DNA of 64,000 bases. Source: Bacillota bacterium (GTDB lineage Bacteria; Bacillota; Clostridia; Oscillospirales; Oscillospiraceae). Below are positions 43,601 through 52,749 of the stretch, one piece after another. A model generated the notes under the pieces. It did no database searches, was not told where the DNA came from, and saw nothing but the letters and a program-made list of their open reading frames with translations. Each line of letters begins with the position of its first letter. The first letter of the stretch is position 1. The stretch spans positions 38,371 through 102,370 of the forward strand of contig JAUNCL010000005.1 of assembly GCA_030535235.1 (NCBI GenBank). The letters run 5' to 3'. The position numbers and the translations under genes are program-made.

Positions 43601-44458
43601 TCACTCCACAGGGTGGAGGTTCTTCAGGGACAGGTCCAGAATGGGGGAGGAGTGGGTCAGCGCGCCGCTGGAGATGTAATCTACGCCCAAGTCCGTGAGA
43701 CGGGCGATGTTCTCTCGGGTCACGTTGCCGGAGACCTCCACCTCGGCCCGTCCGTCGATGATGGTCAGGGCCTGGGCCATCTCCTCATGGCTCATGTTGT
43801 CCAGCATGATGATGTCCGCCCCGGCCTCCACGGCCTCCCGGACCATGTCCAGGGTCTCCACCTCCACCTCAATTTTTCGGACAAAGGGGGCGTACTCCCT
43901 GGCCCGGCGGACAGCCTCCTTCACCCCACCGGCGGCGCCGATGTGGTTGTCCTTCAGCATGACCCCGTCGGACAGATTGTACCGGTGGTTGTTTCCGCTG
44001 CCGGTGCGCACCGCGTACTTCTCGAAAATGCGGTTGTTGGGGGTAGTCTTTCTGGTATCCAGCAGCTTGGTCCCGGTCCCTTCCAGCAGGCTGGCCACCG
44101 CCCGGGTGTGGGTGGCGATGCCGCTCATCCGCTGGAGGTAGTTCAGGGCGGTCCGCTCCCCGGAGAGGAGCACCCGGATATCCCCCCGCACCACGGCGAG
44201 CTTCTGCCCGGCTTTGATCTCCTCTCCGTCCTGAGCAAAGGTGGTGATCCGGGTGCTCTCGTCCAGGAGCGTAAACACCCGGGCAAAGACTTCCATGCCG
44301 CACAGGACCCCGTCCTGCTTGCAGATGAGGTCCACCTCCCCCAGGCGGGGCTCCGGCATCACACTGTTGGTGGAAACGTCCTCGCTGGTGATATCCTCCC
44401 GCAGGGCGCTGAGGAGCAAGGGCTCCACGTTCAGCTTCATGGTTACTTGGTCAAACAT
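43601..44458 (-). CDS. nadC: Nicotinate-nucleotide pyrophosphorylase (carboxylating)
   Basis: The 285-residue enzyme converts quinolinate and PRPP to nicotinate mononucleotide. Motifs include EDITSEDVST, LSGERTALNYLQRMSGIATHTR, LLDTRKTTPNNR, GGGNNHRYNLSDGVMLKDNHI-type block (here GSGNNHRYNLSDG) and IEVEVETLDMV. GGAGGG precedes the ATG at 44458. It lies 45 bp after nadB and 12 bp before niaR. Confidence 0.95.
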   Translation of the reverse strand: MFDQVTMKLNVEPLLLSALREDITSEDVSTNSVMPEPRLGEVDLICKQDGVLCGMEVFARVFTLLDESTRITTFAQDGEEIKAGQKLAVVRGDIRVLLSGERTALNYLQRMSGIATHTRAVASLLEGTGTKLLDTRKTTPNNRIFEKYAVRTGSGNNHRYNLSDGVMLKDNHIGAAGGVKEAVRRAREYAPFVRKIEVEVETLDMVREAVEAGADIIMLDNMSHEEMAQALTIIDGRAEVEVSGNVTRENIARLTDLGVDYISSGALTHSSPILDLSLKNLHPVE

Positions 44459-44503
44459 CGTAACCCTCCTTCTTCTGGGTCATTCTCTTGTTCCGGTCTG
44501 TCA

Positions 44504-45796
44504 TCACACCGCCTGGGCCTCGGTCTGGCCGATGGCCTCCCGCACGGCCTGGCGGCAGCTCTGCTCATAGGCCTCTCCGTCGGCATAGACGGACAGGTCC
44601 ACCAGGGCGGCCTGCCCCTCCTCCGTGGAGCCTACGGGGTTGGCGGCCATCTCTTCGGCGGCCCGCTTGGCAAAGACCAGGCTCTCCAGCAGGGAGTTGC
44701 TGGCCAGCCGGTTTTTGCCGTGGACGCCGTTGCAGGCGGTCTCCCCCACGGCATAGAGCCGGGGCAGGGAGGTCCGGCTGTTGTGGTCCACCTTCACGCC
44801 CCCCATGAAGTAGTGCTGGGCGGGGACCACGGGGATGCACTCCCTGGTCACATCGTACCCCATCTCCCGGCAGTGCTCCACAATGTTGGGGAAGTGCTCC
44901 CGAAGCTCCTTTTCCGGGATGGGCCTCAAATCCTCCCACACAAACTCCGACCCGTCGGCCTCCATCTGGCGGTAGATGGCCTGGGAGACCACGTCTCGGG
45001 GCTGGAGCTCGTCCACGAACCGCTCCATATTCTTGTTGTAGAGCCTGGCCCCCTCGCCCCGGACGGACTCGGAGATCAGGAACCGGCGGTCCTCCCGGTT
45101 CTCGCTGTACAAGGTGGTGGGGTGGATCTGCACATAGTCGGCGTTCTGCAGCTCGATCCCGTGGCGGATGGCGATGGCCAGGGCGTCCCCGGTGAGATGG
45201 CGGAAATTGGTGGAGAACCGGTACAGGCCCCCCACGCCGCCGGTGGCCAGAACCGTGTACTCCGCCGCCACCGCCTCCAGGCTGCCGTCCTGCCGGCGGA
45301 GCACGCCGCCCCGGCAGACCCCGTCCCCCTCCACGATGTCGATCAGGGTGGTGTGCTCCAGGATGGTGATGTTCTCCCGCTCTCTGGCCCGGGCCAGCAG
45401 CTTGCTGGTGATCTCCTGGCCGGTGATATCCTCATGGAAGAGGATGCGCTTGTCGGAGTGGGCCCCCTCCTTGGTGAAGGCCAGGCTGCCGTCGGCCTCC
45501 CGCTGGAAGTCCACCCCCAGGTCGATGAGGTCCCCGATGACCGCCTGGGAGGAGCTGATCATAATGTCCACGCTCCTCCGGTCGTTTTCATAGTGTCCCG
45601 CCCGAAGGGTGTCCTCGAAAAAGGCGTCGTAGTCCTCCGAGTCCTTCAGGCAGCAGATGCCCCCCTGGGCCAGATAGGAGTCGCTGCTCTCCGCGTCGGA
45701 CTTGGTCACAACGGTGATCCGCTTGTCCCGGGGCAGATGCAGGGCGCAGTACAGCCCGGAGCAGCCGCTGCCCGCAATCAAAATATCCGTTTCCAT
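44504..45796 (-). CDS. nadB: L-aspartate oxidase
   Basis: The 430-residue flavoenzyme oxidises aspartate to iminoaspartate for quinolinate synthesis. FAD binding is at the start (ILIAGSGCSGLYCALHL), with DSYLAQGGICCL and the HYFMGGVKVD and GETACNGVHGKNRLASNSLLE blocks. It is about 100 residues shorter than the E. coli enzyme and ends soon after the FAD domain, as in the clostridial forms, which lack most of the C-terminal helical domain. It is first in nadB-nadC-niaR and divergent from nadA. Confidence 0.94.
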   Translation of the reverse strand: METDILIAGSGCSGLYCALHLPRDKRITVVTKSDAESSDSYLAQGGICCLKDSEDYDAFFEDTLRAGHYENDRRSVDIMISSSQAVIGDLIDLGVDFQREADGSLAFTKEGAHSDKRILFHEDITGQEITSKLLARARERENITILEHTTLIDIVEGDGVCRGGVLRRQDGSLEAVAAEYTVLATGGVGGLYRFSTNFRHLTGDALAIAIRHGIELQNADYVQIHPTTLYSENREDRRFLISESVRGEGARLYNKNMERFVDELQPRDVVSQAIYRQMEADGSEFVWEDLRPIPEKELREHFPNIVEHCREMGYDVTRECIPVVPAQHYFMGGVKVDHNSRTSLPRLYAVGETACNGVHGKNRLASNSLLESLVFAKRAAEEMAANPVGSTEEGQAALVDLSVYADGEAYEQSCRQAVREAIGQTEAQAV

Positions 45797-45847
45797 AAAT
45801 CCTCCAAATAGTGTGAAAAATCGCAGTCAAATGCACAAATCCGGATT

Positions 45848-45875
45848 ATTATACCACACAATCGTCATATGTCAA
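45848..45875 (-). promoter_or_regulatory. Promoter of nadB-nadC-niaR
   Basis: On the minus strand TTGACA (45875-45870) and TATAAT (45853-45848) are 16 bp apart. The -35 box lies inside one half of the inverted repeat TGTCTTGACA. Confidence 0.8.
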
Positions 45876-45913
45876 GACACTTGTTTGTATTGCAGTCAAC
45901 ATTTGTCTTGACA
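45870..45913. promoter_or_regulatory. Candidate NiaR operator, long inverted repeat
   Basis: TGTCAAGACA (45870-45879) and TGTCTTGACA (45904-45913) are perfect complements separated by 24 bp. Each half contains the -35 box of one of the two divergent nad promoters, so a bound repressor would block both. Confidence 0.75.
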
Positions 45914-45936
45914 TTACACCCATGATTTCCTATAAT
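45908..45936 (+). promoter_or_regulatory. Promoter of nadA
   Basis: TTGACA (45908-45913) and TATAAT (45931-45936) are 17 bp apart, both perfect consensus boxes, about 40 bp before the ATG at 45976. Confidence 0.85.
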
Positions 45937-45975
45937 ACTACGGAAATCATACCGTGAGTATTGGGAGGTACCAAT

Positions 45976-46893
45976 ATGCTTACCACCGAGACACTACAGA
46001 AAGAAATCCTGCGCCTGAAGAAGGAGCGGGACGTATGTATCCTGGCCCACGCCTACCAGACCCAAGACATTCTGGAGGTGGCTGACTACACCGGCGACTC
46101 CTTCGGCCTGAGCCAGCAGGCCGCCAAGGCCACCCAGAAAACCGTCCTCATGTGTGGGGTACGGTTCATGGCGGAGACCGTGAAGATCCTCTCCCCGGAC
46201 AAGACCGTAATCCTCTCCCACCCGGACGCCGGCTGCCCCATGGCCGAGCAGCTGGACCTGGACTTTCTGGGGGCTTTGAAGGAGCAGTACCCCGGCAGTG
46301 CCGTGGTGGCCTACATCAACACCACCGCTTCCCTGAAAACCCAGTGTGACGTGTGCGTCACCTCCTCCTCCGCCCTGCGGATCATCCGGGCCATGCCCCA
46401 GAAGGACATTCTCTTCGTCCCCGACTGCAACCTGGGCCAGTGGGTGGCCGACCAGGTGCCGGAAAAGACCTTCCACTTCTTCCACGGGGGCTGCCCTGTC
46501 CATATCCGCCTGTCCGCCCAGGACGTGGCCGCCGCCCGGACCGCCCATCCCGACGCCCAACTGCTGGTCCACCCGGAGTGCCGGAAGGAGGTCACCAGCC
46601 TGGCCGACTATGTGGGCAGCACCACCGGCATCATGGCCCACGCTAGGGAAAGCGATGCCAAGTCCTTCATCATCGGCACGGAAAACAGCATTCTCCAGCA
46701 TTTGCAGTTTGAATGTCCCGAGAAGGAGTTTTACCCCCTGTCCAAGGCCTGTATCTGCCAGAACATGCGGCTGACCACCCTGATGGATGTGTACCGCTGC
46801 CTGCTGGGCCAGGGGGGTGAGGTAATTACCCTGGACGAGGAAACCCGCCTGGGTGCCAAGCGGTGCATCGACGCCATGCTGGCCTTTGGTTAA
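45976..46893 (+). CDS. nadA: Quinolinate synthase
   Basis: The 305-residue [4Fe-4S] enzyme condenses iminoaspartate with dihydroxyacetone phosphate. Likely cluster cysteines are Cys60 in MCGVRFMAE, Cys173 in GGCPVH and Cys259 or Cys261 in KACICQNM. ILAHAYQTQDILEVAD is the substrate-binding opening. Length matches the Firmicute/Thermotoga type. The start is the ATG at 45976 after GGGAGG. With nadB and nadC the full aspartate route to nicotinate mononucleotide is encoded here. Confidence 0.95.
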   Translation: MLTTETLQKEILRLKKERDVCILAHAYQTQDILEVADYTGDSFGLSQQAAKATQKTVLMCGVRFMAETVKILSPDKTVILSHPDAGCPMAEQLDLDFLGALKEQYPGSAVVAYINTTASLKTQCDVCVTSSSALRIIRAMPQKDILFVPDCNLGQWVADQVPEKTFHFFHGGCPVHIRLSAQDVAAARTAHPDAQLLVHPECRKEVTSLADYVGSTTGIMAHARESDAKSFIIGTENSILQHLQFECPEKEFYPLSKACICQNMRLTTLMDVYRCLLGQGGEVITLDEETRLGAKRCIDAMLAFG

Positions 46894-46909
46894 GTTTTCC
46901 TGGCAAGCA

Positions 46910-46955
46910 AAAAAACGTCATCGGGTCCCCAAAGAGGGTCCGATGACGTTTTTTC
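46910..46955. terminator. Bidirectional terminator between nadA and the SLH gene
   Basis: AAAAAACGTCATCGG pairs with CCGATGACGTTTTTT. T runs lie on both sides, suiting two convergent genes. Confidence 0.9.
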
Positions 46956-46957
46956 GA

Positions 46958-47932
46958 TTATCGGTTGTTCTCCCGGAACTCCAGCATCTCCATGGCGGCC
47001 AGGAGCAGGTCGGCGGCCTGGGCCCGGGTCAGGTCCTCCTCCAGACCGGCGGTCTCCTCCAGGACTCCCACGGCCTCCAGATTCACCACCGACTGATAGG
47101 CCCACACTGGGGCGGCGTCCTCCGCCAATCTCCCGGTGGCCGCCACATCGGAGACCCGCAGCAGACGGTTCAGCATCACCGCCGCCTCGGTGCGGGTGAT
47201 GGCCCGGTCGGGAGAGAAGGCCACGCCGCCGGTCTCCGCCGCCGCGCCCTGAACCATGCCGGAGCGGAGGGCAGAGGCCACATAGGGTCTGGCCCAGACG
47301 GAAATACTGTCGTCGTCGGCAAAGCCCGTCCGGGTGGCCTGGGGCAGGGTGTCCATCTCCACCAGATCCATGGCCATGGCCAGGAACTCCTCCCGGGTCA
47401 CGGGGGTGTCAGGCCGGAAGAACCAGGTCTCCCCCAACTTCTCCCCCACGAAGATCTCCTTCTCCGCCAGCAGAATGGCGGCCTTCTGGGCGGGGTGGCC
47501 CGCCATGTCGGCATAGGTCACCTTGGTGTCGGCCTTGGAGATTCGGATGGACACAATGGCCGGCTGGGATCGGTTGCCCTGGCTGTCCTCCGCCACATAC
47601 TCAAAGGAATCCTTGCCCAGCTTATTCTCATAGGGGGTGTAGGTGAACCTGGCGCCCCCCTCCTCCGCGAAGGTCAGCTCCCCCCGGGCGGGGTTCTTGG
47701 TCACCCGGAAGGTCACCGGGTCCCCTTCCGGGTCCACAGCGGACAGGGTCCCCGTGACCGCCACGTTTTTGTAGGTGGTCAAACTCAGGTTTTCCGCAAT
47801 GGGCAGGGGGCTGTCGCCGGAGGCCCGGTCATCGTGGTCAAAGAGGGCCTGGGCAGGCAGGGTCAGGGAAAACAAAAGGGCGGTGAGCAGCAGCAGAAAC
47901 CCACCGCGCCGGAAACGGGATGGTTGCGGCAT
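46958..47932 (-). CDS. Secreted S-layer homology (SLH) domain protein
   Basis: The 324-residue protein has a signal peptide (basic start, LLLLTALLFSLTL core, cut near AQA-LF at about 30). A cadherin/Ig-like domain at about 40-135 (DPEGDPVTFRVTKNPARGEL, FEYVAEDSQGN) is followed by about three SLH repeats (for example FRPDTPVTREEFLAMAM and FSPDRAITRTEAAVMLNRLL). It should be anchored to the cell wall through the SLH repeats. AAGGAGG precedes the ATG. Its partner is unknown. Confidence 0.88.
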   Translation of the reverse strand: MPQPSRFRRGGFLLLLTALLFSLTLPAQALFDHDDRASGDSPLPIAENLSLTTYKNVAVTGTLSAVDPEGDPVTFRVTKNPARGELTFAEEGGARFTYTPYENKLGKDSFEYVAEDSQGNRSQPAIVSIRISKADTKVTYADMAGHPAQKAAILLAEKEIFVGEKLGETWFFRPDTPVTREEFLAMAMDLVEMDTLPQATRTGFADDDSISVWARPYVASALRSGMVQGAAAETGGVAFSPDRAITRTEAAVMLNRLLRVSDVAATGRLAEDAAPVWAYQSVVNLEAVGVLEETAGLEEDLTRAQAADLLLAAMEMLEFRENNR

Positions 47933-47983
47933 GGGAATACCTCCTTAGAAATCATGTTCCTATTCTGCCCCCGCCGCAGTTTC

Positions 47984-49123
47984 TTATGCGCGGAACAGGC
48001 TGCCGCTTCCTGGAAGCCTGTCCCTGGCCAGTGACAGAACCACCCCCACCGCCCCGAAGGAGACCAGGAGAGAGGACCCGCCGTAGCTGAAAAAGGGCAG
48101 CGTCACCCCCACCACCGGGGCGGCGTAGAGACACATGCCCACGTTCAGAACGGTCTGAGTCCCGAACATCCCCGCCACCCCCATGGCGGTGCGGCACAGC
48201 AGCGGGTCCCCCCGCCGGGCCAGCAGGATGCAGCCCAGAACGATGGCCCCCAGCAGGAGCAGGATGACCAGACAGCCCACCAGCCCCAGCTCCTCCCCTG
48301 CCGAGGAGAAAATGAAATCCGTGTGCCGGGCGGGCAGGGCCGAGGAGGACAGGCTCTGGGTCTGGGTCCCCCGGAGGTAGCCCTGACCGGTGACTTGGCC
48401 GGAGCCGATGGCCAGCAGGCTCCGCCCCTGCTGGAACCCCTTTCCCAGGGGATCCAGGTCGTGGTCAAAGACCACCAGAAACCGCAGGCGGACATACTCC
48501 GGCAGCCGGGACCACAGCAGAAAGACCGCCCAGATCCCCAGGGCCAGCTCCCCCAAGAGCCACAGAGGGCGGACCCCCGCCGACCAGAGCATCACAAGGT
48601 AGATGGCCAGATAGACCGCCGCCATGCCGATATCCCCGGAGACCCCGTACAGCAGCCCGCACAGGGCCAGAACGTGCAGCCCCAACAGGAGGATGGCCAC
48701 GGGCCGGTCCAGCCCCTTTTTCTCCAAAGCCCTTAACTGTACCGCCAGCAGGAGGATGAACAGGACCTTCACCACCTCCGCCGGCTGGAGGTTGAAAAAG
48801 CCACCGGGGAGGGCGATCCAGCTCCTGTTCCCGGTGCCGTCGTCGTTGCCGAAGGGGATCAGCAGCAGGAGCAGCCCCGCCCCGGCCCCGGGCAGAAGCC
48901 ACCACAGCCTGTCCAGGAACTGCCGCAGATCCAAGGCCATCAGGGTCAGGCACAGCACCACCCCCGCCCCCAGGGCCGCCCCCTGCTTGAGCACCGCCCC
49001 GTGGAGATCCTCGTCATAGCGGGTGGCGGAGTAGATCAGCGCCAGCCCATACAGGGCGGCCCCCAGGCACAGGACAAACAGAATCCAGCCCCCCCTGCCC
49101 TGTCCTTTCCCGCCGTACCCCAT
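47984..49123 (-). CDS. FtsW/RodA/SpoVE-family cell-wall polymerase
   Basis: The 379-residue integral membrane protein has about ten hydrophobic segments and SEDS-family blocks: GNRSWIALPGGFFNLQPAEVVKV and the C-terminal LPFFSYGGSSLLVSF. SEDS proteins polymerise lipid II glycan strands together with a class B penicillin-binding protein. The sequence leans to RodA, but no PBP2 gene is adjacent and FtsW or SpoVE cannot be excluded. The start is the ATG at 49123 after GGGAGGG. Confidence 0.9.
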   Translation of the reverse strand: MGYGGKGQGRGGWILFVLCLGAALYGLALIYSATRYDEDLHGAVLKQGAALGAGVVLCLTLMALDLRQFLDRLWWLLPGAGAGLLLLLIPFGNDDGTGNRSWIALPGGFFNLQPAEVVKVLFILLLAVQLRALEKKGLDRPVAILLLGLHVLALCGLLYGVSGDIGMAAVYLAIYLVMLWSAGVRPLWLLGELALGIWAVFLLWSRLPEYVRLRFLVVFDHDLDPLGKGFQQGRSLLAIGSGQVTGQGYLRGTQTQSLSSSALPARHTDFIFSSAGEELGLVGCLVILLLLGAIVLGCILLARRGDPLLCRTAMGVAGMFGTQTVLNVGMCLYAAPVVGVTLPFFSYGGSSLLVSFGAVGVVLSLARDRLPGSGSLFRA

Positions 49124-49268
49124 GGTTCTCCCTCCCTTTCCTTTCACTGATTCCTTATGGTACCGGAATTTGCCCATAAAATTTGTCAGGAAGGGGTGCA
49201 GACCACCGACTTTTATGCTAAAATGCTGCTATACCCCAATCAAACCGAAAACAGAGGAAGCAAACTCT

Positions 49269-49694
49269 ATGGAAAACTATTCTGCAAGCGTGGAGGAGAC
49301 CGAAGCCCTGGGCGAGGCCCTGGTCCGGAAGCTGACCCCCGGCTCAGTGGTGGCCTTCACCGGGGACCTGGGGGCAGGCAAGACCGCCTTCGTCCGGGGC
49401 ATGGCCCGGGGACTGGGGATCACCCAGCGGGTCACCAGCCCCACCTTCACCATCGTCAACGAGTACGAGGGGGGGACCCTCCCCCTGTTCCACTTCGACA
49501 TGTACCGCCTGGGCTCCTCCGAGGAGCTCTTCGACATCGGCTGGGAGGACTTCCTCAGCCGGGGCGGCATCTGCGCCGTGGAGTGGAGCGAAAACATCCA
49601 GGACGCCCTGGAGCCCGACACCATTTATATCGACATTCGCCGGGGCCAAAGGGACGACCAGCGGATCATTACCATAAAGGGGATGGAACCATGA
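49269..49694 (+). CDS. tsaE: tRNA t6A biosynthesis ATPase TsaE
   Basis: The 141-residue ATPase supports the TsaB-TsaD complex in making t6A37. Walker [14 protein letters not shown] is at about 33-45, with [21 protein letters not shown] and the EWSE block at about 105-112. The start at 49269 follows GAGGAAG. Its stop overlaps the tsaB start by 4 bp (ATGA). The mtaB product elsewhere in the window works on the same t6A base. Confidence 0.95.
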   Translation: MENYSASVEETEALGEALVRKLTPGSVVAFTGDLGAGKTAFVRGMARGLGITQRVTSPTFTIVNEYEGGTLPLFHFDMYRLGSSEELFDIGWEDFLSRGGICAVEWSENIQDALEPDTIYIDIRRGQRDDQRIITIKGMEP

Positions 49695-50410
49695 AAATTT
49701 TAGCCCTGGAGTCCTCCGCTGTGGCCGCCTCCGTGGCCCTGTGCGAGGATGAGGTCCTGATCGGTCAGGTCTTTCAGAACACCGGCCTCACCCACAGCCA
49801 GACCCTGCTGCCCATGGCGGAGCAGCTTTTGAAGGGCTGCGGCCTCACCATGCGGGACATTGACCTGGTGGCCGTGGCCGAGGGGCCCGGCTCCTTCACT
49901 GGCCTGCGCATCGGCGTGGCCGCCGCCAAGGGGCTGGCCTGGGCGGCAGAGCTGCCCTGCGCCGGCTGCTCCACCCTGGAGTCCATGGCCTGGAGCCTGG
50001 CCGGGCTGGAGGGAGAGGTCTGCGCCGCCATGGACGCCCGGAGAAAGCAGGTCTACAACGCCCGCTTCCGAGTAGACGGCCTCCGGCCCCACCGGATCAC
50101 CCCCGACCGGGCCATCTCCCTGGAGGACCTGATTGCCGAGCTGAAGGGCACCGAAACCACCCAGATCGTGGTGGGAGACGGCGCAAAGCTGTGTTATGAC
50201 GCCCTCACCGCCGCCGGGATCCCCGCCCGTCTGGCGCCCTCCAACCTGCGGATGCAGAGCGCCTGGGGGGTGGCCCGGCTGGCCTTGGAGCAGGCCCGGG
50301 CCGGATACACCCTCACCCCCGGGGAGCTGGTCCCCGTCTATCACCGTCTGTCCCAGGCCGAACGGGAGCGGCTGGAACGGGAGCAGGCCGCCCAAACGAA
50401 AGGAGACTAA
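49691..50410 (+). CDS. tsaB: tRNA t6A biosynthesis protein TsaB
   Basis: The 239-residue protein is the non-catalytic partner of TsaD. It has the family opening [26 protein letters not shown], and the EGPGSFTGLRIGVAAAKGLA block, which dimerises with TsaD. The length is normal. The start overlaps tsaE (ATGA). tsaD itself is not in the window. A GGAG in its last codons is the ribosome site of upp. Confidence 0.94.
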   Translation: MKILALESSAVAASVALCEDEVLIGQVFQNTGLTHSQTLLPMAEQLLKGCGLTMRDIDLVAVAEGPGSFTGLRIGVAAAKGLAWAAELPCAGCSTLESMAWSLAGLEGEVCAAMDARRKQVYNARFRVDGLRPHRITPDRAISLEDLIAELKGTETTQIVVGDGAKLCYDALTAAGIPARLAPSNLRMQSAWGVARLALEQARAGYTLTPGELVPVYHRLSQAERERLEREQAAQTKGD

Positions 50411-50413
50411 ACC

Positions 50414-51043
50414 ATGGAACACGTACATCTGTTAGACCACCCCCTTCTCCAGCACAAGCTGTCCATCCTCCGGGATGAGAACACCAGCGTCAAGGATTTC
50501 CGCGAAATCGTCAGCGAAGTGGCCACCCTCATGTGCTATGAGGCCACCCGGGACCTGCCCCTGAAGGAGGTAGCTGTCCAGACCCCCGTAGCCAAGGCAG
50601 TCACCCACCAGATTTCCGGCAAGAAGCTGGCCATCGTCCCCATTCTCCGGGCGGGCCTGGGCATGGTGGACGGCGTGCTCACCCTGATCCCCGGGGCCAA
50701 GGTGGGCCACATCGGCCTCTTCCGGGACCCCGAAACCCTGGAGCCTGTGAAATACTACTGCAAGATGCCCCCCGACATTGCCCAGCGGGATGTCATCGTT
50801 CTGGACCCCATGCTGGCCACCGGCGGCTCCGCCTCCGCTGCCATTACCTTCCTGAAGGAATACGGCGTGACGCACATCAAGCTGATGAACATCCTGGCCG
50901 CCCCCGAAGGGGTCGCCCGGGTCCGGGCCGACCACCCCGACGTGGAGATCTACATCGCCGCCCTGGATGAAAACCTCAACGACCACGGCTACATCGTCCC
51001 CGGTCTGGGGGACGCCGGCGACCGCATCTTTGGCACCAAATAA
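50414..51043 (+). CDS. upp: Uracil phosphoribosyltransferase
   Basis: The 209-residue enzyme makes UMP from uracil and PRPP. Motifs are [29 protein letters not shown], the PRPP loop [14 protein letters not shown] and the C-terminal [16 protein letters not shown] uracil site. The start is 3 bp after the tsaB stop, so it is the third gene of the tsaE-tsaB-upp unit. Confidence 0.96.
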   Translation: MEHVHLLDHPLLQHKLSILRDENTSVKDFREIVSEVATLMCYEATRDLPLKEVAVQTPVAKAVTHQISGKKLAIVPILRAGLGMVDGVLTLIPGAKVGHIGLFRDPETLEPVKYYCKMPPDIAQRDVIVLDPMLATGGSASAAITFLKEYGVTHIKLMNILAAPEGVARVRADHPDVEIYIAALDENLNDHGYIVPGLGDAGDRIFGTK

Positions 51044-51081
51044 ACCGCCAAAAACTTTTTTGAAAAAAGGCGAAAAAGTGC

Positions 51082-51110
51082 TTGACTTTTTCCCGTCCCA
51101 ATGCTATTAT
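51082..51110 (+). promoter_or_regulatory. Promoter of the first tRNA-Leu(CAG)
   Basis: TTGACT (51082-51087) and TATTAT (51105-51110) are 17 bp apart. Confidence 0.8.
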
Positions 51111-51148
51111 AAGTCCTGCGCTGAGCGAGTACGTTTGGCGTAAGACAT

Positions 51149-51236
51149 GCGCGAGTGGTGGAATTGGCAGACTCGCTAGATTCAGGTTCTAGTGTGCATT
51201 ACGCACGTGCGGGTTCAAGTCCCGCCTCGCGCACCA
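51149..51236 (+). tRNA. tRNA-Leu (anticodon CAG), copy 1
   Basis: The 88-nt class II tRNA has acceptor GCGCGAG paired with CTCGCGC, anticodon loop TTCAGGT, a long variable arm and encoded CCA. A CTCCGAAGC-TGTAA-GGCTTCGGAG terminator follows at 51239-51265. Confidence 0.96.
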
Positions 51237-51334
51237 AACTCCGAAGCTGTAAGGCTTCGGAGTTTTGCTTTTGTGCGGTGGATTTTGCCCGTGGCAGCAG
51301 ATCAAAAACTTTTTCCAAAAACGCAAAAAAATGC

Positions 51335-51363
51335 TTGACTTTTTTGGTTCCCGGTGGTAGTAT
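51335..51363 (+). promoter_or_regulatory. Promoter of the second tRNA-Leu(CAG)
   Basis: TTGACT (51335-51340) and TAGTAT (51358-51363) are 17 bp apart. Confidence 0.75.
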
Positions 51364-51401
51364 AAGTCCTGCGCTGAGCGAGTCCGTTCGGCGCAGGACA
51401 T

Positions 51402-51489
51402 GCGCGAGTGGTGGAATTGGCAGACTCGCTAGATTCAGGTTCTAGTGTGCATTACGCACGTGCGGGTTCAAGTCCCGCCTCGCGCACCA
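51402..51489 (+). tRNA. tRNA-Leu (anticodon CAG), copy 2
   Basis: Identical over 88 nt to the first copy 253 bp upstream, including CCA, and followed by the same terminator stem at 51492-51518. Confidence 0.96.
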
Positions 51490-51600
51490 AACTCCGAAGC
51501 TGTAAGGCTTCGGAGTTTTTGTTTTTTATCCCTTGATATCCCCCGGAGAATCCGCTATACTCCTCTTAATCTTTTCTTTCTGAACCGGAGGTTTTGCCCT

Positions 51601-52749
51601 ATGGACCCAAACAAATACCCCCTGAAACGCACCCTGGGCGTCATCACCTTCGCTCTGCTGCTCTACTGGGGCCTGCAGCATCCCGGTCAGGTGGCGGCGC
51701 TTCTCTCCACCCTCTTCGCCCTGATCTCCCCCTTCGTGGTGGGCTGCGCCATCGCCTTCATCGTCAATGTCCTTCTGCGGCCGGTGGAGCAGACCTGGGA
51801 CCGACTCTGGGCAAAACAGCCAAAGCCCATCCACCAAACACTCAAGCGGCCGGTCTGCCTGCTGCTCAGTACCCTCATCATCGCCGGGGTCATCTTCGCC
51901 CTGTTCTTCATCGTCCTCCCCGCCCTGAAGGAGAGCGTGGAGAGCTTCGCCGCCATGCTGCCCCAGCACCTGGCCACCCTGGAGACCTGGTGGACCAATC
52001 TGCGGGACCTGCTGGAAGGGTACGGCATCATGCTGCCCGCCCTGACCCTGGACCTGGAAAAAATCTATACCGCCGTTCTGGATTTCTTCTCCACCTACGG
52101 CCAGACCCTGATGGATAAGGCCCTGGGCTTCACCACCACCTTCTTCTCGGCGGCGGTGAACTTCGTGCTGGCTGTGATCTTCGCCCTCTATGTCCTGGCC
52201 CAGAAGGAGACCCTCTGCCGTCAGGTCCGGAAGCTCACCCAGGCCCTGCTGCCCGGGAAGGCCGCTTCCTGGCTGGCCGATCTGGCCGCCCTGACAAACC
52301 GGTCCTTCTCCAACTTCATCACCGGCCAGCTCACCGAGGCGGTGATCCTGGGCTCCCTGTGCTTCGTGGGCATGGTCCTGTTCCGAATCCCCTACGCCGC
52401 GGTGGTGTCCGTCCTCATCGGCTTCACCGCCCTCATCCCCATCTTCGGCGCCTTCATCGGGATCTTCCTGAGTGCCTTCCTCATCCTGCTGGTGAGTCCC
52501 ATCAAAGCCCTCTGGTTCGTGGTCTTTATTCTGGTCCTCCAGCAGATCGAGGGCAACCTGATCTACCCCCGGGTGGTGGGCAAGTCCGTGGGCCTGCCGG
52601 GGATCTGGGTCCTGGCCGCCGTCACCGTGGGGGGCAACGCCTTCGGCCTGGTGGGGATGCTCCTCAGCGTGCCGGTGTGCTCGATCCTCTATACCCTCCT
52701 CCGCCAGTTGGTAAACAGCCGCCTGGAACGAAAGGGGCTGGAACAATGA
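51601..52749 (+). CDS. AI-2E family transporter
   Basis: The 382-residue membrane protein has about eight hydrophobic segments: helices at about 10-80, one near 100-125, a soluble stretch at about 140-200 and a C-terminal helix set at about 215-370. FITGQLTEAVILG, RIPYAAVVSVLIGFTALIPIFGAFIG and LIYPRVVGKSVGLPGIWVL are typical of the family. Members export autoinducer-2 or other small solutes, or act as Na+/H+ antiporters; substrate is unknown. GGAGG precedes the ATG. The DMT gene overlaps its stop by 4 bp. Confidence 0.9.
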   Translation: MDPNKYPLKRTLGVITFALLLYWGLQHPGQVAALLSTLFALISPFVVGCAIAFIVNVLLRPVEQTWDRLWAKQPKPIHQTLKRPVCLLLSTLIIAGVIFALFFIVLPALKESVESFAAMLPQHLATLETWWTNLRDLLEGYGIMLPALTLDLEKIYTAVLDFFSTYGQTLMDKALGFTTTFFSAAVNFVLAVIFALYVLAQKETLCRQVRKLTQALLPGKAASWLADLAALTNRSFSNFITGQLTEAVILGSLCFVGMVLFRIPYAAVVSVLIGFTALIPIFGAFIGIFLSAFLILLVSPIKALWFVVFILVLQQIEGNLIYPRVVGKSVGLPGIWVLAAVTVGGNAFGLVGMLLSVPVCSILYTLLRQLVNSRLERKGLEQ

